Assembly (NCBI RefSeq): GCF_000243335.1
Contig: NZ_JH597773.1
Coordinates: 2,535,684 to 2,599,683 of the forward strand
Source of the DNA: Leptonema illini DSM 21528
GTDB taxonomy: Bacteria; Spirochaetota; Leptospiria; Leptospirales; Leptonemataceae
DNA: 64,000 nt
Direction: 5' to 3'
Positions 7,928 to 19,700 of this stretch are shown here, piece by piece. Under the pieces are notes generated by a model that did not search any database, was not told the origin of the DNA, and was given only the letters and a program-made list of their open reading frames with translations. The translations under genes and the position numbers were made by a program. Each line of letters opens with the position of its first letter. Position 1 is the first letter of the stretch.

Positions 7928-10900
7928 TCATCGTCCGCTTTTCTCTGAGAGCACGGGCTGTTCGATAAAGGCGGACGTAGCCGGTTTCAAGAACAGGTAT
8001 TCAGCACCCTCTCCTTCCTGTATCTGCTGACGGGCGTAATCAAAGCGCTGACGGGCCGAATTCGAAGGCAGGTCGGCTTTAATATATGCCCTGACAAAGC
8101 CGGGTACAAAGCCCAGGCTACCGGCGGGCATACGACCGATGACTCCAGAACCGTGTTGCAATACGCCTGGAGCGACGCCAAAGCCATAGAGAAGAGGCTG
8201 CCGACGTCCTGGAGTTAAATCTTGAACGGGTCGGCTCATCTCTTCATAGATAACCCAGACGCCGGCTCCAGAAACGGGCTCCCATCCTTCTTGCACAAGA
8301 ACGGTACCCGTCCTCTGACGATTCATGCGTTCAAGCTCGAGGTTGGTCCAGTCGACAAGCTGCTTTATTGTGCGGCGGTACAACTCATTCAACGGGTGGG
8401 CCGTCTGCTGCGTCTTCAGTCTGACCCTGAAGTCAGGTCGGAATCGACCATCATTACGTGTCGAATCAAGTAGCGATTCCGGATCGATGATCTGAACCTC
8501 GCTTCCCGACAGAGAAAGCGGAGCAAGAGCATGCACTCCTGTTAACCATCGATAATGCATTTTTTCGCCGGCAACGGGCAGCATGGCATCGTATTCGCCG
8601 GCAAGCGCAACCGCCGATTCGCGCCCCTGCGAATTCTGAAAGAACTCAAGCAGTCGACTTCGCAGCGAAACGGAGGTACCGGGCAGAGTCGTCATCGTGA
8701 TCCCGTCGGACGTTATACGCAACAGCCGGAAGACCGTTCCGCTATCATGAAGAACGGTCAGTTGTTGTTCGGACGGGATCCGTCTTATCAGCTCTTTTGC
8801 AACGGGCGGTATTTTCCAGTCTCTTCCCTGTTGCATCCTTTTCTGGGCGATCAGAAGATCAAAAAGAAGCTCCGCATCGCCGGCCTTCACCGCTTTCTCT
8901 TCAAGAAGATACAAACCCAGAAGCGAGTCCTCCGCAGAAAAGGCGGGTCTCTTAAGCGCATCTCTCATCGCCGGAAGCACGCTACTGTTAAGAGGCGACG
9001 CTACGACGGGGGCAACGCTGTTGAAAAGAGCCGCTCCGTACTCGGTCTGCATCGCATATTCCAGCTGCTTTTCCGGCGTTTTCCATCCAAGAGCAGTTAA
9101 CCAGAGAGTCGTAAACGCCTGCGTTTCTGCCAGGGAGGCCGGCACAGGACGCCCACCGGAAAGGGATGCATGCAGGTTTAAGAACTCTGCGGCAAGCGCA
9201 GGGCGGCGATCCAGCAGATACGCCTTTGCCGCAAGCAGCGCAAAAAGCGACGCTCGCCGCGTCGAATGCACCTTCGCTCCATCGATCATCTGGTGCAGGA
9301 TCGTTTTTACCTGATCATTGCCGTCGAAGGGGATGGAGTCCAGAGCCATACGCAGCTGAAGCAGCTGCTCGGTCTGCGATAGAAGCGAACAGGCCGATTC
9401 TCTATCGGACGTCTTATCGCGAAAAGGAACGAAATCCAACAACCTGGACGTATTCGGCGGTCCCTGAAGGCAGGTGAGGCTATCAAGGCCGGTGCGACCT
9501 TCTTCCATGCGCTGACGCATCTGTCGCAACAGAAGCCTTCTCTGTTCGAAAAGCGAGCGGCCGACGGAACCGGCCGTTCCATTCAGAAGATCTTCGACGT
9601 ATTTCCAGCGCCCCCTGTAAGCGCTGAGGATCAGATTGAGATCGGTGTCTTTTTCGGTAAGGTTCGACTTTTCAATCAGGGCTATGGCTTCATCGATACC
9701 TTCGCCTCGCAGAAGGGCCGATTCAAGAGCGATACGAGGGCGTAATCCGCTTTCGCGCTCGCCCTTCGTGATAAGAGAGCCGGCCAGATCGAAGCTTCCG
9801 TGTCGGTAGAGCAGTTGCACGCCCGCCTCGACGAGGCTGCGATCATTCTGAAATAGATCATACAGCTCGGCAGGCGTATTCACGACGCGTCCCGACGGTT
9901 CGGCCTGGTTGAGCCCGTTCAGATATTCAAGAACGACCTTCTCGGATTGCTTTCTCTCGCGCTGTTCGGGGAATTCTCGCAGACTCTCTTCATACACTTC
10001 AAGCGCCTTCTGATATCGACCGACTGTGGCAAGTCCGCCGATATAGGATCGGTAAAGGGCATACCGCTCCAGACGCTGTTTTTCAGCGGCAAGCAGCTCT
10101 TTGAAAAAAGTCTCGCCTTCGTCCGGTCGAACGAGGATTAAAGATCGAGCCAGATACACCCTGTTCTTCGCCCCGATCGATTGCTCTTCGGGTAACCCCT
10201 CAAGCAGGCTGTCTGCCAGTTCAAACTCCCGTAAAGCGGTCCTGCGATCGTCCTTCACAGAAGCCAGCCCGCGTCTCATTGCTTCACGATGGCTGGCCGT
10301 AAGATACTCCTGCAAGGCGGACCTTTCAAAGCCCTGCGTACCGAAGGCCAGCGAATCCTCTTTACCGAACAGGGACGGATCTGCGGGCGGATTCTTCCCG
10401 TGAATCAGGAAGATGCCGCCGCCGGTCGACCTGAATACCTCATAGCTGAAGATCATGCCCGCCCACCAGCGACGGAAGGCTTCACTGTCCTCTTCTGCAG
10501 TCGGAAGCAGTCCGTCGGATCCCGATGCGATCAGCGCAAAAGCGGCACGGCGATCCCGCGAGATCCAGTCCGCCGCCGAGAAAACCCTTCCCGAACGGCG
10601 CGCAAAAAAATGTGAAGCGGGCACATCGTCGATTCGAAGCACGTTATCATGGGCGGCCGGGCCTGTTGAGCGAATATTAAAGAACCGATACCCCTTCGCA
10701 ATATCGGACGCGCTTCGAATCATAACACTTGAGGAGTCGCTCATCGTCGTACGCAGGACGCGCTCCGGTCCGACGCGCTGTAGTGCGGCGGTCAGCATTC
10801 CGTTTGTAGCGCTGCGCCAGTCGGCAATTATCACTGTCGGAGCAACGGCCAGGCCACAAGAATCGACGTCAGACGATGCGGCCGCTATGCGCCCGAACAC

Positions 10901-13900
10901 ACGGATGCAATATCGGGACGATGGGGTGGAGAATAACCTCACGTACTGCTGTCGATCTTGCGACGACGGCAGGGCCGGCGGGCTTGCAACGATGAAATCC
11001 CGGAGCGACGGCTCAGAAAGAAGCATCTCCTTCTGCATGGCGTCAAGGCGCTTCCTTTCTTCCTGCCTCATTCTAACGACTTCGGTCGGATTTCGCCGCT
11101 GAAGCCGGAGTCGGGTTTCTTCGGCCAGCAGGCTACGCAGTTTCGAGCGGCTCTGTCTCAGAATGCGATGAATCTCGACGGAATCCCGCCGCGAAAAGTC
11201 GAGCGGATAACGATAAAATTCGATCTGCAATCCGTACAGGCGAGCCTGCTCCAGAAAGACGAGCGCCCTTTGCGGTCGCCCCAATCGAATCTCAAGCTCC
11301 GCCATTCGCTCAAAAAGCGGATGAATTCGTTCGGCAACGAGCGGCAGTATAAACGGAAACTCAACAAGCAGGGCATTCGCACTATTCAGATGTCGCAGGG
11401 CTTCGTCAAAGCGGCCGTCCATTGCGGCGACGTCGCCGCGAATTCTGAAATACTCGAATCGCTCGGGAATCGCGTGAAACTCGAACGTTTCCTCTTGAAT
11501 ACGCTCCAGCAACGGTTCGAAGTTCGTGCGATCTCCCTTTTCAATGAGCACCCTTGCCAGGTTTAACCGCGTTCGAATTCCGGCAAGCGTCGGGGCGCCC
11601 GCGTCTGCGGACGAGGCCTGATCCAGCCTTTCTTCGGCTATGAGCAGCATATTGCGATCGTCGGGTTTTCCCGCTCGCTTCATCTGCCGATGAAGATAAA
11701 AAGCCAGCAGACCTTCGATGGCCGAGAAATCCGATAGATCTCGCACCATCATCTTTTCCAGTACCGGATCATCGTGGCTTTCGGTGTATTCAAAATCGGG
11801 ATCTTCGGTTTCCCGCTGTCGAATGTAGGCGGATTTCAGGGCTTCCCGGTAACTCTGCCGAAAGGCGACGAGATCTTTCAGAGCCGATTGCATTCTACCG
11901 TTCAGAGCTGGATCGCCGTCCGTCGCTTCAAACTGCTGAAAGAGAACGATATACGAATTGCGAAAGTTACGGCGAAACGAATCGAGCATGCCGGCCGACA
12001 GAGCGGCATCGGACGCCGATCGATAATCCTCGAAGGCTTTATCATATTCTCTTTGATTCAGAGCGATCTCGGCCCTCTGGTTGAATGCATAGATCTGCCC
12101 TTCACTGCCGAGACGAACATCGCCATCCTGCTTGCTGAATACTTCGATACGGCGGGCAAGGATTTCCACCGCTCGATCTAGGTCGCCCTGACGCATGAAG
12201 TTGCGAAATCGAATTCCAAGCGAAAGCTCGAACTGTCGCAGCGGAGAGAATCCATACGGAGTACGTCCGTCGCCGATTACCGAAAAGTCTTCGCCGTATC
12301 CGAGCAGAAGGCCGAAGATGCGCCCGCCCACCGTCTGAGGTTGAAAGCGATCATCGTTGCGCGTTAACCCCTGCCTTTTCGAAGATTCTTCGGCCTCGCG
12401 AGCGGCGAGATCGGATCGATCGAAATCTTCAAGATCCTGAAAGGCGAGAGCTATATAGTTTTCGAGGCCGGCTCTATCCATTCCCTGAGCGGGAAACGGC
12501 TCACGACCATACAGGATCTGCAATGCATCAGAATAGGCCTGTATCGCCTCGCGGGCATTGCCGCCATCCTGATGAGCCAGTCCGCGAAGCGATTGGGCGA
12601 AGGCGAGCCTGTAACGGCTCTGAACGAGTTCTGCCTGTTTTCTCTCGCTTCTCGCTTTCAGGTATGCGTTATCAGGCTCAGAGAGCGATTTGTATCCGGC
12701 GCGATTGGCCGCTTCAAATTTCGGCCAGTAGTCGGATTGTCGCAGCTTATCGACGGCGAAGTCGAAGTCTCTGGCCGCAGACTCCGCCTGCCCCGAATAA
12801 AAGCGAGCACGGCCTCGATTGATATGAAACAGGATTCTCTGCATATCGTCTTCAAAGATAGCCGTTCTGCTGCGGGTGGAAAGCTTCTCGGCGCGATCAT
12901 ACGCCTCGGTTGCAGCCCTGTAATTCACAAGCTGAAAGTGGTTGTTACCGAGGTTTAACTGTAGAAGTGCCAGATCACGCTCACGTCCTCCGGTCTGCCT
13001 GACGCTCTGGTTGATCTTCTGGTTGATCTCTTCTATCGCGGCATTCAACATGTCGACGTTCTTCTCATAATAACGTCCGTTAAAGGTATTCTGGTATTCC
13101 GCCCGATAGAAAATACCGTCACGAACGCTGCTCGGTCGAACGCCCGTCAGAAAAATAAAGGCTCTGTCGATATAGCCCGGCTCAAGCAATATCTCGGATT
13201 GTTTGCGGCTATCTATGTACTGATAGAGCCAGGAAAGAAGCAGTGTCGCATCGACAAAACCCGGATCGACGTTCAGAATATAGAGAAGTCTGTATTCTGC
13301 CTGCTTTAAATCATCGAGGATAGCCTTCTTGCGCTCCGTCATCACAGCGGAGGGAATCTGCACTCCCTGTTTCAACAGAGAATCGTAGAACCGCTCCCGT
13401 TCTTCGGTTTTTCTTATCAGAAGATAGGCATGACCGTAAAGCAGAGAATGATCGAAATAACGACGACCGTCCTGCTCGGCAAAGTTATAGCCGAACAGGA
13501 TTTCGTTAAATATCTGAGCGTCAAACGGATCTTTCTCAAGAAAGAGCGATTGCACGGTATCACGACTGATGATCCGGCTGCGCTTTTCTTCCCATGTGAG
13601 ATTTCGCTTCAATCGCTCAATGGCAAGGTCGGTTTTCCAGCGATGATAATGCACGGACCACGTCTCATGCAATTCGTCGAAAAGCCCGGCCGTTCTGAAC
13701 TGCAAAAAGAGAATGTTAACCAGCGTCGCATTCGCATAGCTGACAAGATAGAATAGCTGACTGACTTCATGTCCCTCTTCAAGGGATATAGACGCCGCCT
13801 TGCCCTGCAAAAAAGGAGAGACGGAGCGACAGATCTTTGCGTAACGCTCGATATAGTCTTTATAACCGAGGTTGTTGATAAGCAATCCCGCCGCAGAATC

Positions 13901-16066
13901 CGAGGCGCAAAACTGAACGAGCATATTCCGGTCGACCATATCGAGCTGGATTCTCTCGCTGCCGACGGCCGTCTGTATCTCGCCGATCAAGAAAAAACGG
14001 TAGTCCAGTCGATCCTCGACGTCTTCGGCTATGGATTGCGCCGAGCGACGATACTGTTCGATATAAGAACGCGAAGCATCGATCAAACGAAGAAAGTCGG
14101 CCTCATCGACGTCAAGATTCCAATCTCGGTTATACGATTTCAAGAAACGCAGACGCGCATCCAGAGCAAGCTGCTGATTCTGCTCGATGTCATAAATGGC
14201 GGCAAGTAGCTTCCATCCGATAGTATATGCCACATTGCCGTCGCCGGTGAACTTCAAACCCTCCTGAATGCGGGACCGGGCATCATGATATCGCCTTGCG
14301 CGAAACAGCCTCTCTCCCTGCAATATATAATAAAGCCCTCGCAGAATCGGCTGAGACTCGTTCGTCGGATCAGGAATCATGTCTTCAGCGTTCCGGTTAA
14401 TCTCTTCGTAAACGACCTGAATAATACGCTGTCGCAGCGCCTGCTCCGTTTCAGGAGCTGAGAGCAATGAGCGAAAGCGATCCGGGACGCGACCGTTCAT
14501 GCGAATCTGCAGAGCGGCCTCGGTCAGCAGCGTATTATTGCGATTGATATAGCCCGGATCCTCGGCGTTCAGTTGCTGCACGGTGGAAAGAGCGACGGCG
14601 ATCATCCCGGTCCGAATTCTTGCCTGTACGAGACGCTCTCGCAAATAAGAAACGGCAAGCCGATGTCGAACTGGGTCGAGATCGGAAAGCCTTTTTGATC
14701 GAAGCGCAAGCTCGATAGCAGCGGCCGTTCCCGGACGAGCGATTCGAGCCGCTTCGCTGAAGGCATTCTGCTGCTCGGCCTTTCGAAGCTGCTCCGTGTA
14801 TCGGCTGCGATCCCCGCCGTCGGTAGATCCGCGCAAAAGATCGGTGAGCACGTCATATTCTACGAGAATGAATTCAGGCGATTCCGAGAAATACTGGATA
14901 ACGCTCTCCAGTGCAAGTTGCCGTCGGTCGCCCGAAAAAGTCTGCGCGAATTCATATTGGTCGAGGGCGTTTTTCTTGCGCGGAATCAGTCCATCGGGAC
15001 GCGAAAGAAAGATTCGCGATCGGCCGGCGTCGTTATCATAACCGGCATACAATATACCGCCGCCAAGATACGGCGATAGCGCGATATTGTAAACGGGCAT
15101 TGTGCTGTCGGTTACGTGCCGTACCGATCCGCTTTTCAGGGACATGCGATGCACAGCGCCACGATCGTTCAGATCAAGCCGACCATCGCCGTTCGTATCT
15201 TCGTCGATGGCAAGGAAAAGCAGCTCTTTTTCGTCCTGGGCGAGAATGGGCCTCAGCGCCATCCCTCCATTTCTGTAAACGATGCGCTGGCTTTTACCCG
15301 ATTCGAGAGAGATCAACAGGAAGCCTTCGGGTAACCCTCGGTCATCAAGAGCCGTAGCGGCAATGGTGCGAGCAGTTGCAGAAGGCTGGATTGCTCTTTC
15401 CGTAGAAAGAAGTACCGGCTTTCCTTCAGGGCGACCGCTTTCGTTCAGCTTCAGGCTCCACAGTCTGAAAACTGTTCGCTGACAGCGATCACTGGCATAG
15501 AATAGAGTTCTGCGATCGGCCGAGAAAACCGGATCAAGCTCGCCGGCATCGCCCGCACATCCGTCGCGGCTTTCGCTGAATTGCTCTGAGATATAATCCG
15601 AAACGCTGAAAGAAGAGGCGCTGTGATTCGGGATGGCGTTTCCACGCATCACATCGTATGCGATGCGCTCCGGGTTGATCTTCGTTAAAAGAATATCGCC
15701 AGAGGCGTCACGATCATAGCTCACATAGGCAAGATGCTGTCCGTCCTGACTGATCGCCGGGGAATTCTGAACCGCCTCCTGTTCCACAACGGGGACGTTA
15801 ACCGTAGTTCGAAGCTGCCTCATCCAGATATCGGGAGAGCCCTGAACGTCCGACACATAAAATAAATAGCCTGCAGCCGATACCGAGGGATCGGTGTTCA
15901 TTCCTCTTTGAATGATGATGGGAAAATGTCCGCCCGGATTCTTTTTAAAGAACGTATCAAGCAGATTCGGATAATCAAACGCCGGCGGCTCGGTGATCTT
16001 CGCCGAGGCGCAGGAAGAGAAAAGAGCCGAAACCAGAAAAAACAGGATTCCTTTATTGAGAGACAT
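7928..16066 (-). CDS. Giant lipoprotein with TolB/PD40-like propeller and TPR-like repeats (~2,710 aa)
   Basis: Lipoprotein signal FSSC near residues 17-20. Residues ~55-370 hold PD40/TolB-type blades: NSPAISQDGQHLAYVSYD, DPVFSADRRTLFYASDR, later LAQDEKELLFLAIDED and an EF-like DTNGDGRLDLND loop. From ~450 to ~1550 helical repeats look TPR-like (LALLQLNLGNNHFQLVNYRAATEAYDRAEKL; REYDKAFEDYRSASDAAL). A beta-rich stretch around 1,640-1,850 (AAFALIASGSDGLLP) faintly recalls CHAT-type domains but lacks a recognisable His/Cys pair, and TPR-like helices resume after it. GTG precedes ATG; ATG at 16066 is chosen because of the upstream AAGG. Likely anchored in the outer or inner membrane as a scaffold. 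Seven to ten nt separate it from the upstream lipoprotein gene, implying one operon. Confidence 0.8.
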   Translation of the reverse strand: MSLNKGILFFLVSALFSSCASAKITEPPAFDYPNLLDTFFKKNPGGHFPIIIQRGMNTDPSVSAAGYLFYVSDVQGSPDIWMRQLRTTVNVPVVEQEAVQNSPAISQDGQHLAYVSYDRDASGDILLTKINPERIAYDVMRGNAIPNHSASSFSVSDYISEQFSESRDGCAGDAGELDPVFSADRRTLFYASDRCQRTVFRLWSLKLNESGRPEGKPVLLSTERAIQPSATARTIAATALDDRGLPEGFLLISLESGKSQRIVYRNGGMALRPILAQDEKELLFLAIDEDTNGDGRLDLNDRGAVHRMSLKSGSVRHVTDSTMPVYNIALSPYLGGGILYAGYDNDAGRSRIFLSRPDGLIPRKKNALDQYEFAQTFSGDRRQLALESVIQYFSESPEFILVEYDVLTDLLRGSTDGGDRSRYTEQLRKAEQQNAFSEAARIARPGTAAAIELALRSKRLSDLDPVRHRLAVSYLRERLVQARIRTGMIAVALSTVQQLNAEDPGYINRNNTLLTEAALQIRMNGRVPDRFRSLLSAPETEQALRQRIIQVVYEEINRNAEDMIPDPTNESQPILRGLYYILQGERLFRARRYHDARSRIQEGLKFTGDGNVAYTIGWKLLAAIYDIEQNQQLALDARLRFLKSYNRDWNLDVDEADFLRLIDASRSYIEQYRRSAQSIAEDVEDRLDYRFFLIGEIQTAVGSERIQLDMVDRNMLVQFCASDSAAGLLINNLGYKDYIERYAKICRSVSPFLQGKAASISLEEGHEVSQLFYLVSYANATLVNILFLQFRTAGLFDELHETWSVHYHRWKTDLAIERLKRNLTWEEKRSRIISRDTVQSLFLEKDPFDAQIFNEILFGYNFAEQDGRRYFDHSLLYGHAYLLIRKTEERERFYDSLLKQGVQIPSAVMTERKKAILDDLKQAEYRLLYILNVDPGFVDATLLLSWLYQYIDSRKQSEILLEPGYIDRAFIFLTGVRPSSVRDGIFYRAEYQNTFNGRYYEKNVDMLNAAIEEINQKINQSVRQTGGRERDLALLQLNLGNNHFQLVNYRAATEAYDRAEKLSTRSRTAIFEDDMQRILFHINRGRARFYSGQAESAARDFDFAVDKLRQSDYWPKFEAANRAGYKSLSEPDNAYLKARSERKQAELVQSRYRLAFAQSLRGLAHQDGGNAREAIQAYSDALQILYGREPFPAQGMDRAGLENYIALAFQDLEDFDRSDLAAREAEESSKRQGLTRNDDRFQPQTVGGRIFGLLLGYGEDFSVIGDGRTPYGFSPLRQFELSLGIRFRNFMRQGDLDRAVEILARRIEVFSKQDGDVRLGSEGQIYAFNQRAEIALNQREYDKAFEDYRSASDAALSAGMLDSFRRNFRNSYIVLFQQFEATDGDPALNGRMQSALKDLVAFRQSYREALKSAYIRQRETEDPDFEYTESHDDPVLEKMMVRDLSDFSAIEGLLAFYLHRQMKRAGKPDDRNMLLIAEERLDQASSADAGAPTLAGIRTRLNLARVLIEKGDRTNFEPLLERIQEETFEFHAIPERFEYFRIRGDVAAMDGRFDEALRHLNSANALLVEFPFILPLVAERIHPLFERMAELEIRLGRPQRALVFLEQARLYGLQIEFYRYPLDFSRRDSVEIHRILRQSRSKLRSLLAEETRLRLQRRNPTEVVRMRQEERKRLDAMQKEMLLSEPSLRDFIVASPPALPSSQDRQQYVRLFSTPSSRYCIRVFGRIAAASSDVDSCGLAVAPTVIIADWRSATNGMLTAALQRVGPERVLRTTMSDSSSVMIRSASDIAKGYRFFNIRSTGPAAHDNVLRIDDVPASHFFARRSGRVFSAADWISRDRRAAFALIASGSDGLLPTAEEDSEAFRRWWAGMIFSYEVFRSTGGGIFLIHGKNPPADPSLFGKEDSLAFGTQGFERSALQEYLTASHREAMRRGLASVKDDRRTALREFELADSLLEGLPEEQSIGAKNRVYLARSLILVRPDEGETFFKELLAAEKQRLERYALYRSYIGGLATVGRYQKALEVYEESLREFPEQRERKQSEKVVLEYLNGLNQAEPSGRVVNTPAELYDLFQNDRSLVEAGVQLLYRHGSFDLAGSLITKGERESGLRPRIALESALLRGEGIDEAIALIEKSNLTEKDTDLNLILSAYRGRWKYVEDLLNGTAGSVGRSLFEQRRLLLRQMRQRMEEGRTGLDSLTCLQGPPNTSRLLDFVPFRDKTSDRESACSLLSQTEQLLQLRMALDSIPFDGNDQVKTILHQMIDGAKVHSTRRASLFALLAAKAYLLDRRPALAAEFLNLHASLSGGRPVPASLAETQAFTTLWLTALGWKTPEKQLEYAMQTEYGAALFNSVAPVVASPLNSSVLPAMRDALKRPAFSAEDSLLGLYLLEEKAVKAGDAELLFDLLIAQKRMQQGRDWKIPPVAKELIRRIPSEQQLTVLHDSGTVFRLLRITSDGITMTTLPGTSVSLRSRLLEFFQNSQGRESAVALAGEYDAMLPVAGEKMHYRWLTGVHALAPLSLSGSEVQIIDPESLLDSTRNDGRFRPDFRVRLKTQQTAHPLNELYRRTIKQLVDWTNLELERMNRQRTGTVLVQEGWEPVSGAGVWVIYEEMSRPVQDLTPGRRQPLLYGFGVAPGVLQHGSGVIGRMPAGSLGFVPGFVRAYIKADLPSNSARQRFDYARQQIQEGEGAEYLFLKPATSAFIEQPVLSEKSGR

Positions 16067-16076
16067 CACGACCGCC

Positions 16077-16724
16077 TTATAGAGAAGCCTTCTTCACGAT
16101 GCGTCCGCTTTCGTCGCGCACCCATTCGTTACGACCGGCGGCAAGAAAGAAGGAATGCCTGAAATCCTCGGCCTGGGTCTCGTTATTCTCAAGATAGTAT
16201 TTATAGATCTGCTTTCGCGCCCGATTTACTTCGGCGACGATGGCCTGCAGTCGAATCCTTTCTTCTCCATTCAGTCGTCGTCCAGCATCCTTTTCAGGAA
16301 CGAAGAAGACTTCTCCGTCCCGTCCCTCCCCGAGGAATTCCAGATAACGATATCGCAGCAGAATATCGTCGTAAAGAACAAGCATTCGGTATTCTGCGCG
16401 AACGTTCTCGGGCAGATGACTGACGGCCGAGGGCTGAGGCGGCAGATAGCTGGACGACGAAATCAACCACCCGTCTGGCAGCAGTTCTTTCTCTTCGCCG
16501 ATCAGCTGACGCTCGGCGGCCGTACGCTCAGGTGTCAGCGTTATCGGCGGCACGTCGACCTTTACGATCGCACATCGGTTGGCGACGTCTGCAAGCGGGT
16601 TCTCTTTAGGATCTGTTAACCTCTGATAGATCGTGCACTGGAGTAAAGACAGGCAGAGAATGATAGGAACATGCATCCGTGAGGCGCAGAATTGCAAGAA
16701 ATTAAGGATTGGTCTGTTTTTCAT
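16077..16724 (-). CDS. Hypothetical lipoprotein
   Basis: 215 residues. The hydrophobic segment VPIILCLSLLQC is a lipoprotein signal of the relaxed spirochaetal type (Gln before Cys30); a second in-frame Met at residue 17 would give a more normal signal length. The rest is charged and helical with no recognised domain. The start overlaps the AsmA-like stop by 4 nt (ATGA) and its stop lies 10 nt before the giant lipoprotein start, so translation of all three is probably coupled. Confidence 0.7.
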   Translation of the reverse strand: MKNRPILNFLQFCASRMHVPIILCLSLLQCTIYQRLTDPKENPLADVANRCAIVKVDVPPITLTPERTAAERQLIGEEKELLPDGWLISSSSYLPPQPSAVSHLPENVRAEYRMLVLYDDILLRYRYLEFLGEGRDGEVFFVPEKDAGRRLNGEERIRLQAIVAEVNRARKQIYKYYLENNETQAEDFRHSFFLAAGRNEWVRDESGRIVKKASL

Positions 16725-19700
16725 TGGAATTCTCCTGTTTCCTTACGGGTTCGTTCGAGGAACTCGGCCAGCGGGATTCTCTCCTGCCGGATCATCTCGT
16801 CGGCGGGCTTGACGAGCCTGGAGAACGATACGATTCCGGAACTGCGTACCTGTATCGTCGTATAGACAAGTCCGCCGCGAAGCTCTGCCGACATCGCCGG
16901 TATTTCGAGGGTGTTATTCACAAGCTTTGCCAGAATATCGGACGGCACCATGATACGCACGGCAAGACCTGTGAAGTCCTTGCTGATACGATAGACGGCA
17001 AGGCGAGCGTTTATGTTGCGAACGGCGTCGGCAAGGTTCGCACCTCGCACGTTAGCCGTCGCGCTGATAATGCCGTCATAAGAAGAATCGGCCTTTGGAA
17101 AGTACGGTTCGACGTTCAGGTCATGAACGGACAGATGAGCGCCATACTCCATAGAGGCCGGCTTCATATCGGCAACGTTAAAGAACAGATTCCGCAGTTC
17201 GATCGTTCCGTTTGAAACGTAGCCCGTACCGGAAGCCGTTCTGTACACGGGCGCCATCGTCTTCTCGCCCGCTTTCAAGGGTCTGTAGGTGCTGATACGA
17301 AGCAGGCGGCCTTCCAGAATATTGCGTTTGTATGTAAGGTTCGCCTCAAGCGCCGGTCGGGCCCCGCCGGCCGGCGCTCCGAGGAAGTAGAAGCCCTGAT
17401 CGACGACAAGGCCGTCAGGGCTCCGGTTTGACCATACCGATTTCAGGGTTAGATTCGGCCGATCGGGAAATCGATCGATGAGATCGGGATTGATCATCGT
17501 TTCATAACGAACGGGGATCATCTGATTTCGATGCACGAACGGAAGCGTGAAATTCAAATCTTCAATATTGTAGTATGTGCAACCCGCAGTCTTCTGCACA
17601 CAGGCCGTATTGCTGTAGATCAGGTTGAATCGTCGGATGTCGATATTGCCCGCAATCTGTTCCGGTCGGATCTGCGCGCTGATATCGACCGTTCCGTCAA
17701 GCCGGACGTTTTCATGCACGGGCAGCATTCCCTTTCGCGAAAGATTAAGGCGAAAGTCCAGATAGGGCTGCCTTGCTCCAGGCGGGCCGGTTAATGATCC
17801 CGTCAGATCGGCGTTAAGCGCTCCACGAAGTCCGTGCAGGTGAATTCGGCGAAAGCGAACGCCGTCCGGCGCCGTACTCATGTCGGCCTGTAGATTCAAT
17901 CCTTCTGCGCTGATTGACGGAAGAAGAAGGGCGGCGCTCGCCTGTATCACACCGCTCCCCTTTTCCATGTGTATCTGCGCGTTTCCGTCAAGGTGCGCTC
18001 CTTTTTCAAGATACGGTCGGATCACTTCCAGATCAGATCGCAGATTTCCTGGAAGCAGCGGATGCAATTTTTCATAGTCCACGTCAAGGCCCGACAGCCT
18101 TACCGTATAACTCTGGCCCCCGGCGAAAGTCAGCTCGCCTGCCGCGAGAAGCCGCAGCAATGACGCCCCCTTCATACTCGTTCCGGTCAGATCCGCTTTT
18201 CTGATGTCAAGACGCACTCCTCGCCCGGGGAAGACAAGGTCAAGATCGGTATTGAGCGCCACGTTCTGCACGCCGGACAGCGATCGATCGATCAGATAAC
18301 GCGCAGCATCAAGGCGCACCAGCCCGAGTACGGTGATGCGACTGAAATCTGTACCCGAGCGAGCGCGCAAACTTGCCGATCCCGTCGCCGTCAGATGCGG
18401 AGCCGTGAATTGACCGAGCGCAAAATTCTTGAGATCGAGATCAAGCACGATGCCCTGATCGGGATGCAGAGATCCCTTTCCACTCAGTGAGGCGCCGTTG
18501 TACCCGAGTTCGAGGCGATCGATGTAGGCTTCGCGAACGACTCCATATGCGAGGCTGTGATCGGCCGAGTAGCCTTCGGGGACTGGAAGCAGGCCGAGCG
18601 CATAAAGATCAACCGTTCCGCGCACGTCGATCTGCGCCGTCGGAACGCCGTGCACCGACTTTCCGGTACGCACGCGCACGTTACTGCCGCTTAACCCGAA
18701 GTGAGCGCTCAGTCGATCCAGACGACCGGTGATCAAAAGCGGATAAAGAGAAAGTCGTCCGCCTGTTTCGACGGCGTTATTGGTTAACCTCTGTATAAAA
18801 GGTCCGATGCGGTCGAGATCGATGCTCGACTCCTGCATGCGCACTTCCATGTGATGAAAGCCGCTTTCATCACGGCGAAAGTCCCCCGTAAGAGAAAGCC
18901 ACGTATCAGGCCCCGATTCAAGCCTGAATCTGCGAATCAGAAACCTCTCCTTCGCGGGATCGTACTGAATATCATGCTCCAGCCGCAATCCGAAGGGAAT
19001 ATCCATACCCGATCGTCTATGCGACAGATCACGCGCATCGATGCGCAGCCGTGAAAGAAAGGCCGTACCGTTTTCGAGCGTTTCACGATACAGCTTGAGC
19101 ATTAACGTCGGTCTTCCCTGAACGCTGTCGAACTCAGAATACTCAAACTGCACGGGACGGATCGGATTGAGGGCGAAGAACAACGAATCGAAAAGCTGTA
19201 GAGAATCGAGGTTAAGCGGAATGGTGTGAAAGGTCTTCGTCACAAAGCCGAGGTGCAGATCGACGTCCGAAAGATCCACCCGCCGCAGCCTCTCGCCTGA
19301 ATGGTCTTCAAGCAGAAAACGAAGCCCCTCGATGCGCACCGCGCCGTAAAGGCGCACAGGCAGATAGAGCTCGATCTCCGGCGGCCGCGGCGAAGATTCC
19401 TTCGACTTCTCGGTCTTCTTGCGTGGCCGATCGGATTTCAATGCATCGCTGTTCCAACGATCGTTGCGCTTGATCAAAGATACGGTAGGATTGCGCAGCC
19501 CGATCTCACGCACGCCGATCTGCCCGGCAAGGAAACCCGGCAGGAACCATTTCAGGCGCACCTGATCGGCGGCAAAGATAGAATCACCCGAGAGGCGGTC
19601 TTTCAAAACGACATCGTCAAAAACAAAGCCGAAGAAAAGAGAGCTGCTGCGCACATGTACCTTCAGCTCCGTCGACGCGGGCATCGCCGCGCTCAATATG

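Noticed and set aside
12888-13000. Possible frameshift or boundary inside the giant lipoprotein gene
   Set aside because: The frame is open throughout and helical repeats continue across the region; no stop or start pair suggests a split gene.
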